64,000 bases of DNA, taken from positions 372,001-436,000 of the forward strand of contig CBDCQQ010000004.1 of the NCBI GenBank assembly GCA_965220665.1, read 5' to 3'. The notes beneath the pieces are model-generated. The model did not search any database. It saw only the letters and a list, made by a program, of their open reading frames with translations, and was not told the origin of the DNA. The position numbers and the translations under genes were made by a program. The stretch comes from JAJDZL01 sp965220665 (GTDB taxonomy: Bacteria; Pseudomonadota; Gammaproteobacteria; Arenicellales; JAJDZL01). Positions 45,926 through 53,259 of the stretch are shown here, one piece after another. How positions within the stretch are numbered: the stretch's first letter is position 1; each line of letters opens with the position of its first letter.

Positions 45926-46885
45926 GTGAAACACCTCGTAATTTGTGACTACGGCACTTTTATCGGCTTGGAACACCATTTATTAGCGGTAAGGCAACGC
46001 GATGAACCCACAAAGCACTATCCTCTCAATCGTCTCTGTACTGTATCCATAGCAAAACGGGGTATCAGTGTTTCTAGTGACGTGGTTGAAGCATTCAGCA
46101 ATCGAGGAATTAAGCTGTTTTTCTTGGATTTTCGTGGAGTAGCGCATTCTGCAATTCTAGGACAATCGCAACATGGAGTTGTAGCTGTTCGTATGGCACA
46201 AATGAATTTTTGTCAAGGTAACACCTTGCCTCTTGTGAAACGAATAGTCATTGCAAAGATCAAGAACCAACGTGCTGTTATTAAACACCTGGGGAAATAT
46301 CATCAGCATGAAGCATTAGAATCGTCAGCACTAAACCTACTGAAATATGCGGATAAGGCTAAAGATGCTAGTGAAGTTGAAACCTTATTGGGATTTGAAG
46401 GTGCAAGTGCAAGCGCTTACTTTGGTTCACTCCGTGTTGCTAGGTTGTTCTCATCCTCTTTCTGTAGACGAGAAGGGCGTGGAAGCCAAGAACTCAATAA
46501 TGTCATGTTAAATTTTGGATATTCAATTTTGAGTTCGTATGTTTTAAATTCAATTATCAACGCTGGCTTGGAACCATATCTTGGAATTCTTCATGGCAGG
46601 CGACCTGGCAAAATGGCTTTAGTGCTGGACATGATGGAAGAATATCGTTCTTGGGTAGTAGATCGAGCTGTTATCAAATTACGCTCCCGTATCGAAGGGA
46701 AACAAGACTTAGATGTCAGCTTGAAAAAGGCACTGGTTTCCGAAATTCAAAAAACATGTGCAAAACGTTATTTGTATAGAAAAAGGAGGCACAAACTTGA
46801 GCACATTATCCAGAGACAAACTTACCGACTCTGCGGACATTTTTCTGGTGAAAAAATCTACAGACCGTATATCTTTAAGTGGTAG
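45926..46885 (+). CDS. cas1: Cas1 spacer-integration nuclease
   Basis: A 319-residue Cas1 starting at GTG 45926. The metal-binding residues are Glu158 (LLGFEGASASAYF), His223 (LGILHGRRPGKMALVLD) and Glu238 (DMMEEYRSWVVDR). The N-terminal beta-domain (LVICDYGTFIGLEHHLL) is of the type II form. With Cas2 it forms the integrase that inserts new spacers. It lies 89 nt after cas9 and 12 nt before cas2 in one operon. Confidence 0.94.
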   Translation: MKHLVICDYGTFIGLEHHLLAVRQRDEPTKHYPLNRLCTVSIAKRGISVSSDVVEAFSNRGIKLFFLDFRGVAHSAILGQSQHGVVAVRMAQMNFCQGNTLPLVKRIVIAKIKNQRAVIKHLGKYHQHEALESSALNLLKYADKAKDASEVETLLGFEGASASAYFGSLRVARLFSSSFCRREGRGSQELNNVMLNFGYSILSSYVLNSIINAGLEPYLGILHGRRPGKMALVLDMMEEYRSWVVDRAVIKLRSRIEGKQDLDVSLKKALVSEIQKTCAKRYLYRKRRHKLEHIIQRQTYRLCGHFSGEKIYRPYIFKW

Positions 46886-46897
46886 ACATTCGATTTC

Positions 46898-47197
46898 ATG
46901 AAATATCCACTGCGTCAAGAATACCTCGTTAGCTACGATATTGAGAATAACAAATTACGTACTCAGGTCTTCAATGAGCTGAGCAAGCATGGATTGAGAC
47001 CTGTGCAAAAATCAGTATTTTGGGGCTATCTGACGTCTGCGGAAACTCAAGCGATAAAGCGATATCTAACGACTAAATTCAAAAATGCCGATAAAGTCTT
47101 CATCACTCGAACCAATTTCAATGGCAGGGGGCAAAGCTACTTTATTGGCTATGGAACTGACGATTTTAAAGACTGGAATGAAACAGAAGTCATATAG
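46898..47197 (+). CDS. cas2: Cas2 integrase partner
   Basis: A 99-residue Cas2: EYLVSYDIENNKLRTQVFNE, then GLRPVQKSVFWGYLT, the ferredoxin-like core with the Asp of the first strand (YDIENN). It bridges Cas1 dimers in spacer acquisition. Its last 20 nt overlap the cas4 start. Confidence 0.92.
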   Translation: MKYPLRQEYLVSYDIENNKLRTQVFNELSKHGLRPVQKSVFWGYLTSAETQAIKRYLTTKFKNADKVFITRTNFNGRGQSYFIGYGTDDFKDWNETEVI

Positions 47198-47762
47198 TGT
47201 GCCGGCCAATTTACTCCGACAGTGGTGCTATTGCCCGAGAATTGTTTACTACATGAAACTAACGGATATAGTTGTCAACTATCCGATTTGGGTCAAGCAG
47301 GGTGAGGATTTTCATCAGATTGAAGAAAAGTTGTGGCAACGACGCAATCTTTCTAGATTCGGATTAATGGAAGGCAAGAAGTTTCACAATTTGGCTATAC
47401 AAGATCGTGAATCTGGTTTTCACGGTGTAGTTGACATGGCAATTGAAACTAATGATTTTGTCTATCCTGTTGAGTTCAAAATTTCAGCAAGCAGAAATAA
47501 ACGAGGAGACATCTTGCAATTGGTTGTTTATGCAATGTTATTGGAATACTATTTCTCAAAATCATGCCAGCATGGGTTCCTAGTCGGAAGCGGTAAATCG
47601 CTACACATCATAGAAATGAATGGCGATAAGAGACGTGAGGCTTTCCAAATTGCAGACGAAATTCGAGCAATGCTGATGCGTGGTGTGAAACCCGATTCAA
47701 ATGCAACAATTCACAAGTGTAGCACGTGTGAATATGTCAATTTTTGCAATGACAGACTGTAA
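47178..47762 (+). CDS. cas4: Cas4 PAM-selecting nuclease
   Basis: 194 residues from ATG 47178 (MKQKSYSVPANLLRQWCYCP). An earlier in-frame start inside cas2 would add 31 out-of-family residues. The PD-(D/E)xK nuclease site is FHGVVDMAIET with PVEFKIS (Asp, Glu, Lys). Cysteines for an iron-sulfur cluster are in WCYCP and CSTCEYVNFC. Cas4 defines subtype II-B and trims prespacers so that they carry the right PAM and orientation. It is the last gene of the cas operon and is followed by a terminator at 47786. Confidence 0.92.
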   Translation: MKQKSYSVPANLLRQWCYCPRIVYYMKLTDIVVNYPIWVKQGEDFHQIEEKLWQRRNLSRFGLMEGKKFHNLAIQDRESGFHGVVDMAIETNDFVYPVEFKISASRNKRGDILQLVVYAMLLEYYFSKSCQHGFLVGSGKSLHIIEMNGDKRREAFQIADEIRAMLMRGVKPDSNATIHKCSTCEYVNFCNDRL

Positions 47763-47785
47763 GATAGAGAATGGGTTGGGAGCAA

Positions 47786-47825
47786 GAAAATAGAACAGTT
47801 ACGATAACGCGACTGTCCTATTTTC
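47786..47825. terminator. Bidirectional terminator shared by cas operon and tracrRNA
   Basis: A 14-nt arm GAAAATAGAACAGT (47786-47799) pairs with ACTGTCCTATTTTC (47812-47825) at 13 of 14 positions around a 12-nt loop. On the minus strand the odd position becomes a G-U pair, giving a full stem. The A/T ends supply U-tracts in both directions. It follows cas4 on the plus strand and the tracrRNA on the minus strand. Confidence 0.75.
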
Positions 47826-47916
47826 TCAAACTAAATTCGGACGTGACTCTTTGCAGAGGTCCGATCAATGTACTTTTCGATGATTACAGTGCATCGGTAT
47901 TCAAATATATTGGAGT
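47786..47916 (-). ncRNA. tracrRNA of the type II-B system
   Basis: Read on the minus strand, the RNA opens with the anti-repeat CCAATATATTTGAATACC (47913-47896). This pairs with 18 consecutive bases of the crRNA repeat, with one G-U wobble. Next comes GCACTGTAATCATCGAAAAG, closely matching the F. novicida tracrRNA (GCUCUGUAAUCAUUUAAAAG). Then a CGGAC-CTCT/AGAG-GTCCG hairpin (47838-47863) matches its CGGACCUCU hairpin. The 3' end should fall in the terminator hairpin. It is transcribed towards cas4, opposite to the cas operon. Confidence 0.9.
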
Positions 47917-47920
47917 AGCA

Positions 47921-47949
47921 ATTTTACCGAATTTAATTCTGTAGCACAA
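47921..47949 (-). promoter_or_regulatory. Probable tracrRNA promoter
   Basis: On the minus strand TTGTGC (47949-47944), a 17-nt spacer and TAAAAT (47926-47921) place the start near 47916, two to three bases before the anti-repeat. A second candidate further upstream (TTGAAT, 16 nt, TATATT near 48005-47978) could make a longer RNA. Confidence 0.5.
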
Positions 47950-48074
47950 CAGAAATCTCGAATTTTGCAAAATTCGCAAATATAGCCATTGTTTATGCAG
48001 ATTCAACTTTTTCGAAGTTTCTTGCTCCCCTCACATTCTATAAGGTGCTGTTTTAAAACAGGTTTATATATGGA

Positions 48075-48327
48075 GTTTCACCAATATATCTGAATACCCA
48101 GCAACTGAAACCCATATATGACTGACAGACGTGTCAGCAAGATATAGTTTCACCAATATATCTGAATACCCAGCAACTGAAACTTGTATCAGCCGAGGCA
48201 CTCCCAGCATCAATGACGGTTTCACCAATATATCTGAATACCCAGCAACTGAAACAGATGTGGGTCGATGTCATATTCGACGAAAACGACGTTTCACCAA
48301 TATATCTGAATACCCAGCAACTGAAAC
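48075..48327 (-). CRISPR. CRISPR array, four identical 37-nt repeats and three 35-nt spacers
   Basis: Repeats at 48075-48111, 48147-48183, 48219-48255 and 48291-48327 are identical. Spacers at 48112-48146, 48184-48218 and 48256-48290 are each 35 nt. On the minus strand the repeat begins GTTTCAGTTGCTGG and ends TTGGTGAAAC; GTTTCAGTTGCTG is shared with Francisella. The tracrRNA anti-repeat pairs only with the minus-strand transcript, so crRNAs must be read right to left, with the leader on the 48328 side. Uniform spacers and undecayed repeats suggest a functional but lightly used array. Confidence 0.96.
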
Positions 48328-48555
48328 TTCCAAGTAGTCAGCAACAGTCAGGTCCTTTTTTGTCATACGGAATTGACAACCTACCTTCCAAACAAAGCCA
48401 ACCAAGTAGTTCGAAGCACTTGGGGATTAGAATTCCAGTGCCACCAGTCTGCTCTGATTCCCAACATCACAGTTTGCCACTACGAAAAGAAATTCGAGAA
48501 TTGCTGACAAAAGTTTTTTCTCTGTGTACCTGTTGATTGCATGAATGGGCGATGA
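48328..48555 (-). promoter_or_regulatory. Presumed CRISPR leader
   Basis: The 228 nt right of the last repeat contain no gene and are the expected leader, given minus-strand transcription. Weak promoter-like pairs are visible (for example TTGGAA, 18 nt, TATGAC on the minus strand), but none is convincing. Confidence 0.4.
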
Positions 48556-50313
48556 CTACTGTGAAATTGAAGCTACATCGACTGACATCGTAATGACATC
48601 TGTGTCGTGATACTGCTGATGATGAACAGAAGACGCGTAATGACGCAGTATTCGTAAAGAAACCTCTCTCGAATCAGTTGACTCATCTGTATAGCCACCT
48701 ACCAGTGCAATCCGATCTTCTATATTTTCCTTTGAAGGTGCAGAAATCACTTCCATTACTGCCTTGTCCCCTTCCCTCTGAATAGTCAACAACAAGTGTC
48801 TTTCGCTCAATTTGGCGTCCGCATCTTCCGTCTGATGCTCCAGAGTCAACAACGCTTCTTCAGCAACTGCAGTAAGCCTGTCTTTTACTGCTTCGCCCCA
48901 CCTAAATCTGGAAGCGAACCTATCCAAGAAGTTCCGGATCTCGGGCAGTGAATTGGTATCAAACGGCACCGACAACCGATGTCGACGCGGGTTCGTAAAC
49001 TCCACAAACAGTGAAAGCATAATGGCTGTCAATCCACCGGCAGTCATCCCGTTTTGCAGTATTCCTCCTGCAAAACCACTCGCAATCTCGGGATAAATCA
49101 ACCCATTTTGAAATCCGACACCAACCCAAAATGCGATTCCAACAATTAAACTTTTTCGATAATCAGCGCCATCCTGAATTACAACTCGCATGCCCACCAC
49201 GAATAAAAGGCCGAGTAACACAGTCACATAGGCTGCCGCGACCGGTCCTGGAATTGCGATAATAACTGCGAGAATTTTTGGAAAAAAGGCCAGGACAATA
49301 AAGACAGCACCAAGCGCCACACCAATACCGCGTGCAGCGACACCAGTCAGCGCAGTTACGGACACACTCGTCGAATAGGTCGTGTTCGGTACTGTTCCTA
49401 TCAATCCAGAAAGAAAATTGCCCAAGCCATCAGCATTCACCGCCCCCTGCACTGCGCGAAAATCAATGGCACGCGCTCGTCGCCACGAGACTCGCTGAAT
49501 AGCGACACCATCACCAACCGTTTCAATTGCACCGACAAGTGTAACGAAAATAAATGCAGGCAGCAGACTCCAGAACACGGAACCAAAACTCAAATCAAAT
49601 CCGGGCCAACCACCTTCTGGCAACCCAAACCAGGCAGCTGATTTGAATGTTGAAAAATCGTATATGCCGTAGTAGATGGCGACAAAAGATCCGACCACAA
49701 TTCCAATTACCGGAGCCCATAGTCGCAGCATACCTTTAGCCTTTAATGCAATAGCACTAATAGCCAAGATAGTAACAAGCGCTGAGATAGGAGCTGAATT
49801 TTCTGGTGCGCCTTCCGGCACCTGAGACAACATGTCAAAAATAATTGGCATCACGGTCACGGGAATCAGCATAATCACCGTACCGGCCACTGTCGGTGTC
49901 AAGATTCTACGAAATAGTGAAAGGTGCCAGCCAAGTAGAAATTGAAACAATGACGACACAATGATCAAAGTTGCCATCATCGCTGGTCCTCCTTGAGCGA
50001 TTGCGGCAACAGACACTGCAATAAATGCACCAGACGTACCCATGACCAGTATATATCCTGCACCAATACGGCCAAACCGAACAGCCTGAATCACAGAGGA
50101 AATACCGCTGACAAATATCGCCCCAAATACCGCCCACAGAAGATAGGCCTGATCTCCACCAGCTGCGTTCACCACAATGGCCGGTCCCAGCACAACCCCC
50201 GCAATGCATAGTGTTGCGAGTTGAATGCCGAGTCCGATGGTCAGAGGGGTCGGTGGATGTTCATCTACCTGATATCGTATGTTTTCAGAGTCTTGCGAAT
50301 TTACATTTTGCAT
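48556..50313 (-). CDS. NCS2-family nucleobase permease with C-terminal HATPase-like domain
   Basis: A 585-residue protein. Residues about 20-455 are a 12-14 segment nucleobase:cation symporter-2 (xanthine/uracil type) transporter, with VTLVGAIETVGDGVAIQRVS (the conserved acidic substrate helix), a GLIGTVPNTTYSTSVSV segment and FPKILAVIIAIPGPV. The last about 125 residues are soluble: FRWGEAVKDRLTAVAEEALLTLEH followed by strands ending in YASSVHHQQYHDTDVITMS. They look like an RsbW/HATPase_c_2 fold (helix with conserved E-A-L). Ordinary NCS2 permeases stop at about 450 residues. The substrate is not determinable. Its 3' end faces the CRISPR leader. Confidence 0.82.
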   Translation of the reverse strand: MQNVNSQDSENIRYQVDEHPPTPLTIGLGIQLATLCIAGVVLGPAIVVNAAGGDQAYLLWAVFGAIFVSGISSVIQAVRFGRIGAGYILVMGTSGAFIAVSVAAIAQGGPAMMATLIIVSSLFQFLLGWHLSLFRRILTPTVAGTVIMLIPVTVMPIIFDMLSQVPEGAPENSAPISALVTILAISAIALKAKGMLRLWAPVIGIVVGSFVAIYYGIYDFSTFKSAAWFGLPEGGWPGFDLSFGSVFWSLLPAFIFVTLVGAIETVGDGVAIQRVSWRRARAIDFRAVQGAVNADGLGNFLSGLIGTVPNTTYSTSVSVTALTGVAARGIGVALGAVFIVLAFFPKILAVIIAIPGPVAAAYVTVLLGLLFVVGMRVVIQDGADYRKSLIVGIAFWVGVGFQNGLIYPEIASGFAGGILQNGMTAGGLTAIMLSLFVEFTNPRRHRLSVPFDTNSLPEIRNFLDRFASRFRWGEAVKDRLTAVAEEALLTLEHQTEDADAKLSERHLLLTIQREGDKAVMEVISAPSKENIEDRIALVGGYTDESTDSREVSLRILRHYASSVHHQQYHDTDVITMSVDVASISQ

Positions 50314-50597
50314 AGAACCTACTCATTATCACTTTGATCAATTCCCTGCCAAATCGGTGTGCCCCGCATAGGTTCAGATTGATATTTATTGTTATTTGGT
50401 TCCATTTCCGCACTTGAATCTTACAGTTGAGACAACGACGAATCAAGTGCTGTCGGGAATCTGTCAATCCTTGACAACGATAATGACATTTTGAAAATCC
50501 CATAATACTCGCAATGCAGCCTGACTATTCCGCAATTTATAGACACTTATTGTGGACTTCACAACTGACAACTTCATTGCGTTCCATCCAAAACTAA

Positions 50598-50628
50598 AGC
50601 CGACATCCCTGCCCAAGAAATGTCGGCT
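50598..50628 (-). terminator. Terminator after tRNA-fMet
   Basis: A 9-bp perfect stem AGCCGACAT/ATGTCGGCT (50598-50606 with 50620-50628) ends 4 nt from the tRNA CCA and is followed on the minus strand by TTTAGTTTTGG. Confidence 0.75.
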
Positions 50629-50632
50629 GATC

Positions 50633-50709
50633 TGGTAGCGGGGGTAGGATTTGAACCTACGTCCTTCGGGTTATGAGCCCGACGAGCTACCGAACTGCTC
50701 CACCCCGCA
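50633..50709 (-). tRNA. Initiator tRNA-fMet (CAT)
   Basis: A 77-nt tRNA with encoded CCA. The anticodon arm CGGGCTCATAACCCG has the three G-C pairs typical of initiators. The T-arm GGTTCAAATCC is normal. The first acceptor pair is T1-T72 rather than the usual C1-A72, which still leaves the 1-72 pair open as initiators require. It lies between nuoN and a terminator on the same strand. Confidence 0.95.
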
Positions 50710-50872
50710 TCACGATTGGTCTAAAGGCATTATTTTACAAATTTTTCGAAGAAACCGAATCAATTTTGTTCGATGTACGTGGTGACTCTGACCAATTAAT
50801 TCTGGAAACCAACCATACTCTGCAGCCAGTTGGCCAGTTGGTTATGACCAATGATGGTGATTCGATGTGATG

Positions 50873-52318
50873 CTAACGCAAACTAGCGATCGCTGTCTCA
50901 CAAATCGATAACACATCTCCGACCCATGGAAGAATTGCAACGAGCACCATGGCATTCAGGCCAAGTAAAGCTCTTGATGCCGGTAGTTGCTGGTAAGGCA
51001 CAAGAACCTCCTCCAGCTGATCGAAATAAACCACCTTTATCACGCGCAAGTAGTAAAACGCACCAACAACCGCAAACAGGACTGCAATAACCGCTACCCA
51101 CACCAGATTGACATCGACGATTGCCTGTATAACTGCCAATTTTGCGTAGAATCCAACTGTCGGTGGCACGCCTGCCAGGGAGAACATCAATAGCAACACC
51201 CAAAATGCCATCCAGGGATCGCGGCTGTTCAAACCACTGTAATCGCTGATTTGATCGAGCTCTTCATCTTTTTTTGCACTAATTACGATAATACCAAATG
51301 CACCTAGACTCATGACTGCGTATACGATCACGTAAAAAAGCGACGCAGTGAGTCCCTCATTGGTTCCGCTGAGTACACCAAGCAGCATAAATCCCATGTG
51401 CGCAATCGTAGAATATGCAAGCATGCGTTTAAGGTTAGTTTGCGCAATTGCGATCACATTTCCGACAATGATCGAAAGCAAGGCGATTATGATCAACATG
51501 TCCTGCCACAAGTGCTGCAACTCCATCAAGCCACCAATAAGCAAACGAATAACCATCGCAAATGCCGCGATCTTTGGAATCGTACCAAGATAAATCGTAG
51601 TTGATGTCGGCGCGCCATGATAAACATCGGGTACCCACATGTGAAATGGTGCTGCACCCAGTTTAAATGCCAAGGCCACAACCACAAAAACAACCGCAAG
51701 AATCAACGGAAGGTTTTCAGCCGAAGCGTCTGCAAATTCATATTGAATAACTGCGATATCAAGCGAACCGGTCAATCCATAGATGATAGATAGGCCGTAG
51801 AGCAACGAGCCGGAGCCTAGGGCACCTAACACAAAATACTTCATGGCTGCTTCGGTCGCATTGCTCGAGTCGCGCTGAAAAGCAACCATCGAATATAAAC
51901 ACAGCGACATCAGTTCAAGACCAAGGTAAACGACGAGCAGATGGTCAGCGGAAGCCATAACCATCATGCCCAAAACTCCGAAAAGGCCCAATACATAGAA
52001 CTCACTGCCAGCAATATCTCGAGCTTTCGAATAGGCCCGAGCATGACCGAAAACCAGCAGACTAATCAGACTAATTACAAGCTTGATTAAATTTGAGAAG
52101 GAATCATCGATAAACATTCCCTCCATCACCACAGCGGATTCTTGATAAAGTTTCCCAGCAAATATAATGCTGACAACAATGAGTGTAATCAGTGTCAGGG
52201 TAAAGGGCAGGTTCCTGTACTTCTTCAGCGCGGTTTGGTCCACTACCAAAATCGCACAGGCCATAAGGCTCACGATTATCTCCGGCAGCAACTTGGAGAT
52301 CTCGAAAGTAAGATTCAT
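50873..52318 (-). CDS. nuoN: NADH-quinone oxidoreductase subunit N
   Basis: A 481-residue antiporter-like membrane subunit of complex I with about 14 transmembrane helices. The core FVLGALGSGSLLYGLSIIYG, FKLGAAPFHMWVPDVYHGAP (conserved Lys and His for proton movement) and KRMLAYSTIAHMGF (Lys) are characteristic of NuoN. The next upstream gene on this side (DUF1989) is on the other strand, so nuoM and the rest of the nuo operon are not adjacent. The downstream feature is tRNA-fMet. Confidence 0.92.
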   Translation of the reverse strand: MNLTFEISKLLPEIIVSLMACAILVVDQTALKKYRNLPFTLTLITLIVVSIIFAGKLYQESAVVMEGMFIDDSFSNLIKLVISLISLLVFGHARAYSKARDIAGSEFYVLGLFGVLGMMVMASADHLLVVYLGLELMSLCLYSMVAFQRDSSNATEAAMKYFVLGALGSGSLLYGLSIIYGLTGSLDIAVIQYEFADASAENLPLILAVVFVVVALAFKLGAAPFHMWVPDVYHGAPTSTTIYLGTIPKIAAFAMVIRLLIGGLMELQHLWQDMLIIIALLSIIVGNVIAIAQTNLKRMLAYSTIAHMGFMLLGVLSGTNEGLTASLFYVIVYAVMSLGAFGIIVISAKKDEELDQISDYSGLNSRDPWMAFWVLLLMFSLAGVPPTVGFYAKLAVIQAIVDVNLVWVAVIAVLFAVVGAFYYLRVIKVVYFDQLEEVLVPYQQLPASRALLGLNAMVLVAILPWVGDVLSICETAIASLR

Positions 52319-52509
52319 GAAGATGTTTAGATAGGGGTTATATAACTTTGATAATATGTATTTTTTTACAAGCTACATAATCTGGTCACTTGTATGGCTG
52401 TTTGGATCAGACCATCGCCAAGGTGGAATTGCAGATCAGCGCAAATTATATAGTTCAATAGCCGATTAAACGTCGAACACCTAACAATTAATTTGAGGAT
52501 AAGTACAAA

Positions 52510-53106
52510 TTGGCAGACAAAGTTATCATCCCTGCGCGAAAAGGCAAAGCAGTTGTTGTCGATCAAGGACAATCAATTCGAGTCATCAACACCTATGGCA
52601 GTCAGGTTGTCGACACTTGGATATTTAACCTTCATGACCTTAGTGAATTTCAATCTAACGAACACACCCGCGCGACACTCTTGAAAATGCAATTCGAACT
52701 TGGCGACTTTGTTTACACGAATTATCGTCAACCCATCGCGAAAGTCGAGGAAGACACTTCACCTGGTGTTCATGATATGCTGATGGCGGCGTGTGACAAT
52801 TATCGTTACCAGCTTTTGGGCTGTACTGAATACCATGATAACTGCACCGATAATCTTACAAATGGTATGAAGGAAATCGGCTATGAAGTTCATGAAACTC
52901 CAAGTCCAATGAATATTTTCATGAATATTCCATGGACCACGAAAGGTGACCTGTCATTCGATCCACCCTTAACAAAGCCAGGTGACTACATTCAATTCCG
53001 CGCAATGATGGACTGTATATTTGCGTTTTCAGCCTGCCCTCAGGATATTTTGCCGATTAACGGTGTCGACGGTGAAATAACTGACGCGCACTTTCAAATA
53101 TTCTGA
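52510..53106 (+). CDS. DUF1989 / urea carboxylase-associated family protein
   Basis: 198 residues from TTG 52510. The family features are visible: VIIPARKGKAVVVDQGQSIR, INTYGSQVVDTWIFN, DTSPGVHDMLMAACDNY, CTDNLTNGM, PSPMNIFMNIPW and QFRAMMDCIFAFSACPQD. Proteins of this family accompany urea carboxylase or guanidine/amine metabolism; the fold binds a metal and the reaction is not settled. No urea carboxylase is nearby. It opens a plus-strand run with metC and two redox or thiol genes. Confidence 0.8.
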   Translation: MADKVIIPARKGKAVVVDQGQSIRVINTYGSQVVDTWIFNLHDLSEFQSNEHTRATLLKMQFELGDFVYTNYRQPIAKVEEDTSPGVHDMLMAACDNYRYQLLGCTEYHDNCTDNLTNGMKEIGYEVHETPSPMNIFMNIPWTTKGDLSFDPPLTKPGDYIQFRAMMDCIFAFSACPQDILPINGVDGEITDAHFQIF

Positions 53107-53259
53107 AGTTTAGGCTCGAAATGACTCTTTTGTGTTCACTAATAGAACGCGCTTCATTTTGTGATTAGTGAGTCAATTTTTGAGCTGCTGTCTGACCGAA
53201 AGGCATATGACGACAAATAATTCAATAATCATTTACAACAATTTAGTAAGGACTACCCG

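Noticed and set aside
47881..47940. A plus-strand tracrRNA using the repeat-like sequence near 47900
   Set aside because: The conserved Francisella-like core and terminator follow only when read on the minus strand.
48131..48337. Open frame across the CRISPR array with a repeating peptide
   Set aside because: The repetition comes from the CRISPR repeats plus 35-nt spacers (72-nt period, divisible by three); it is not a protein.
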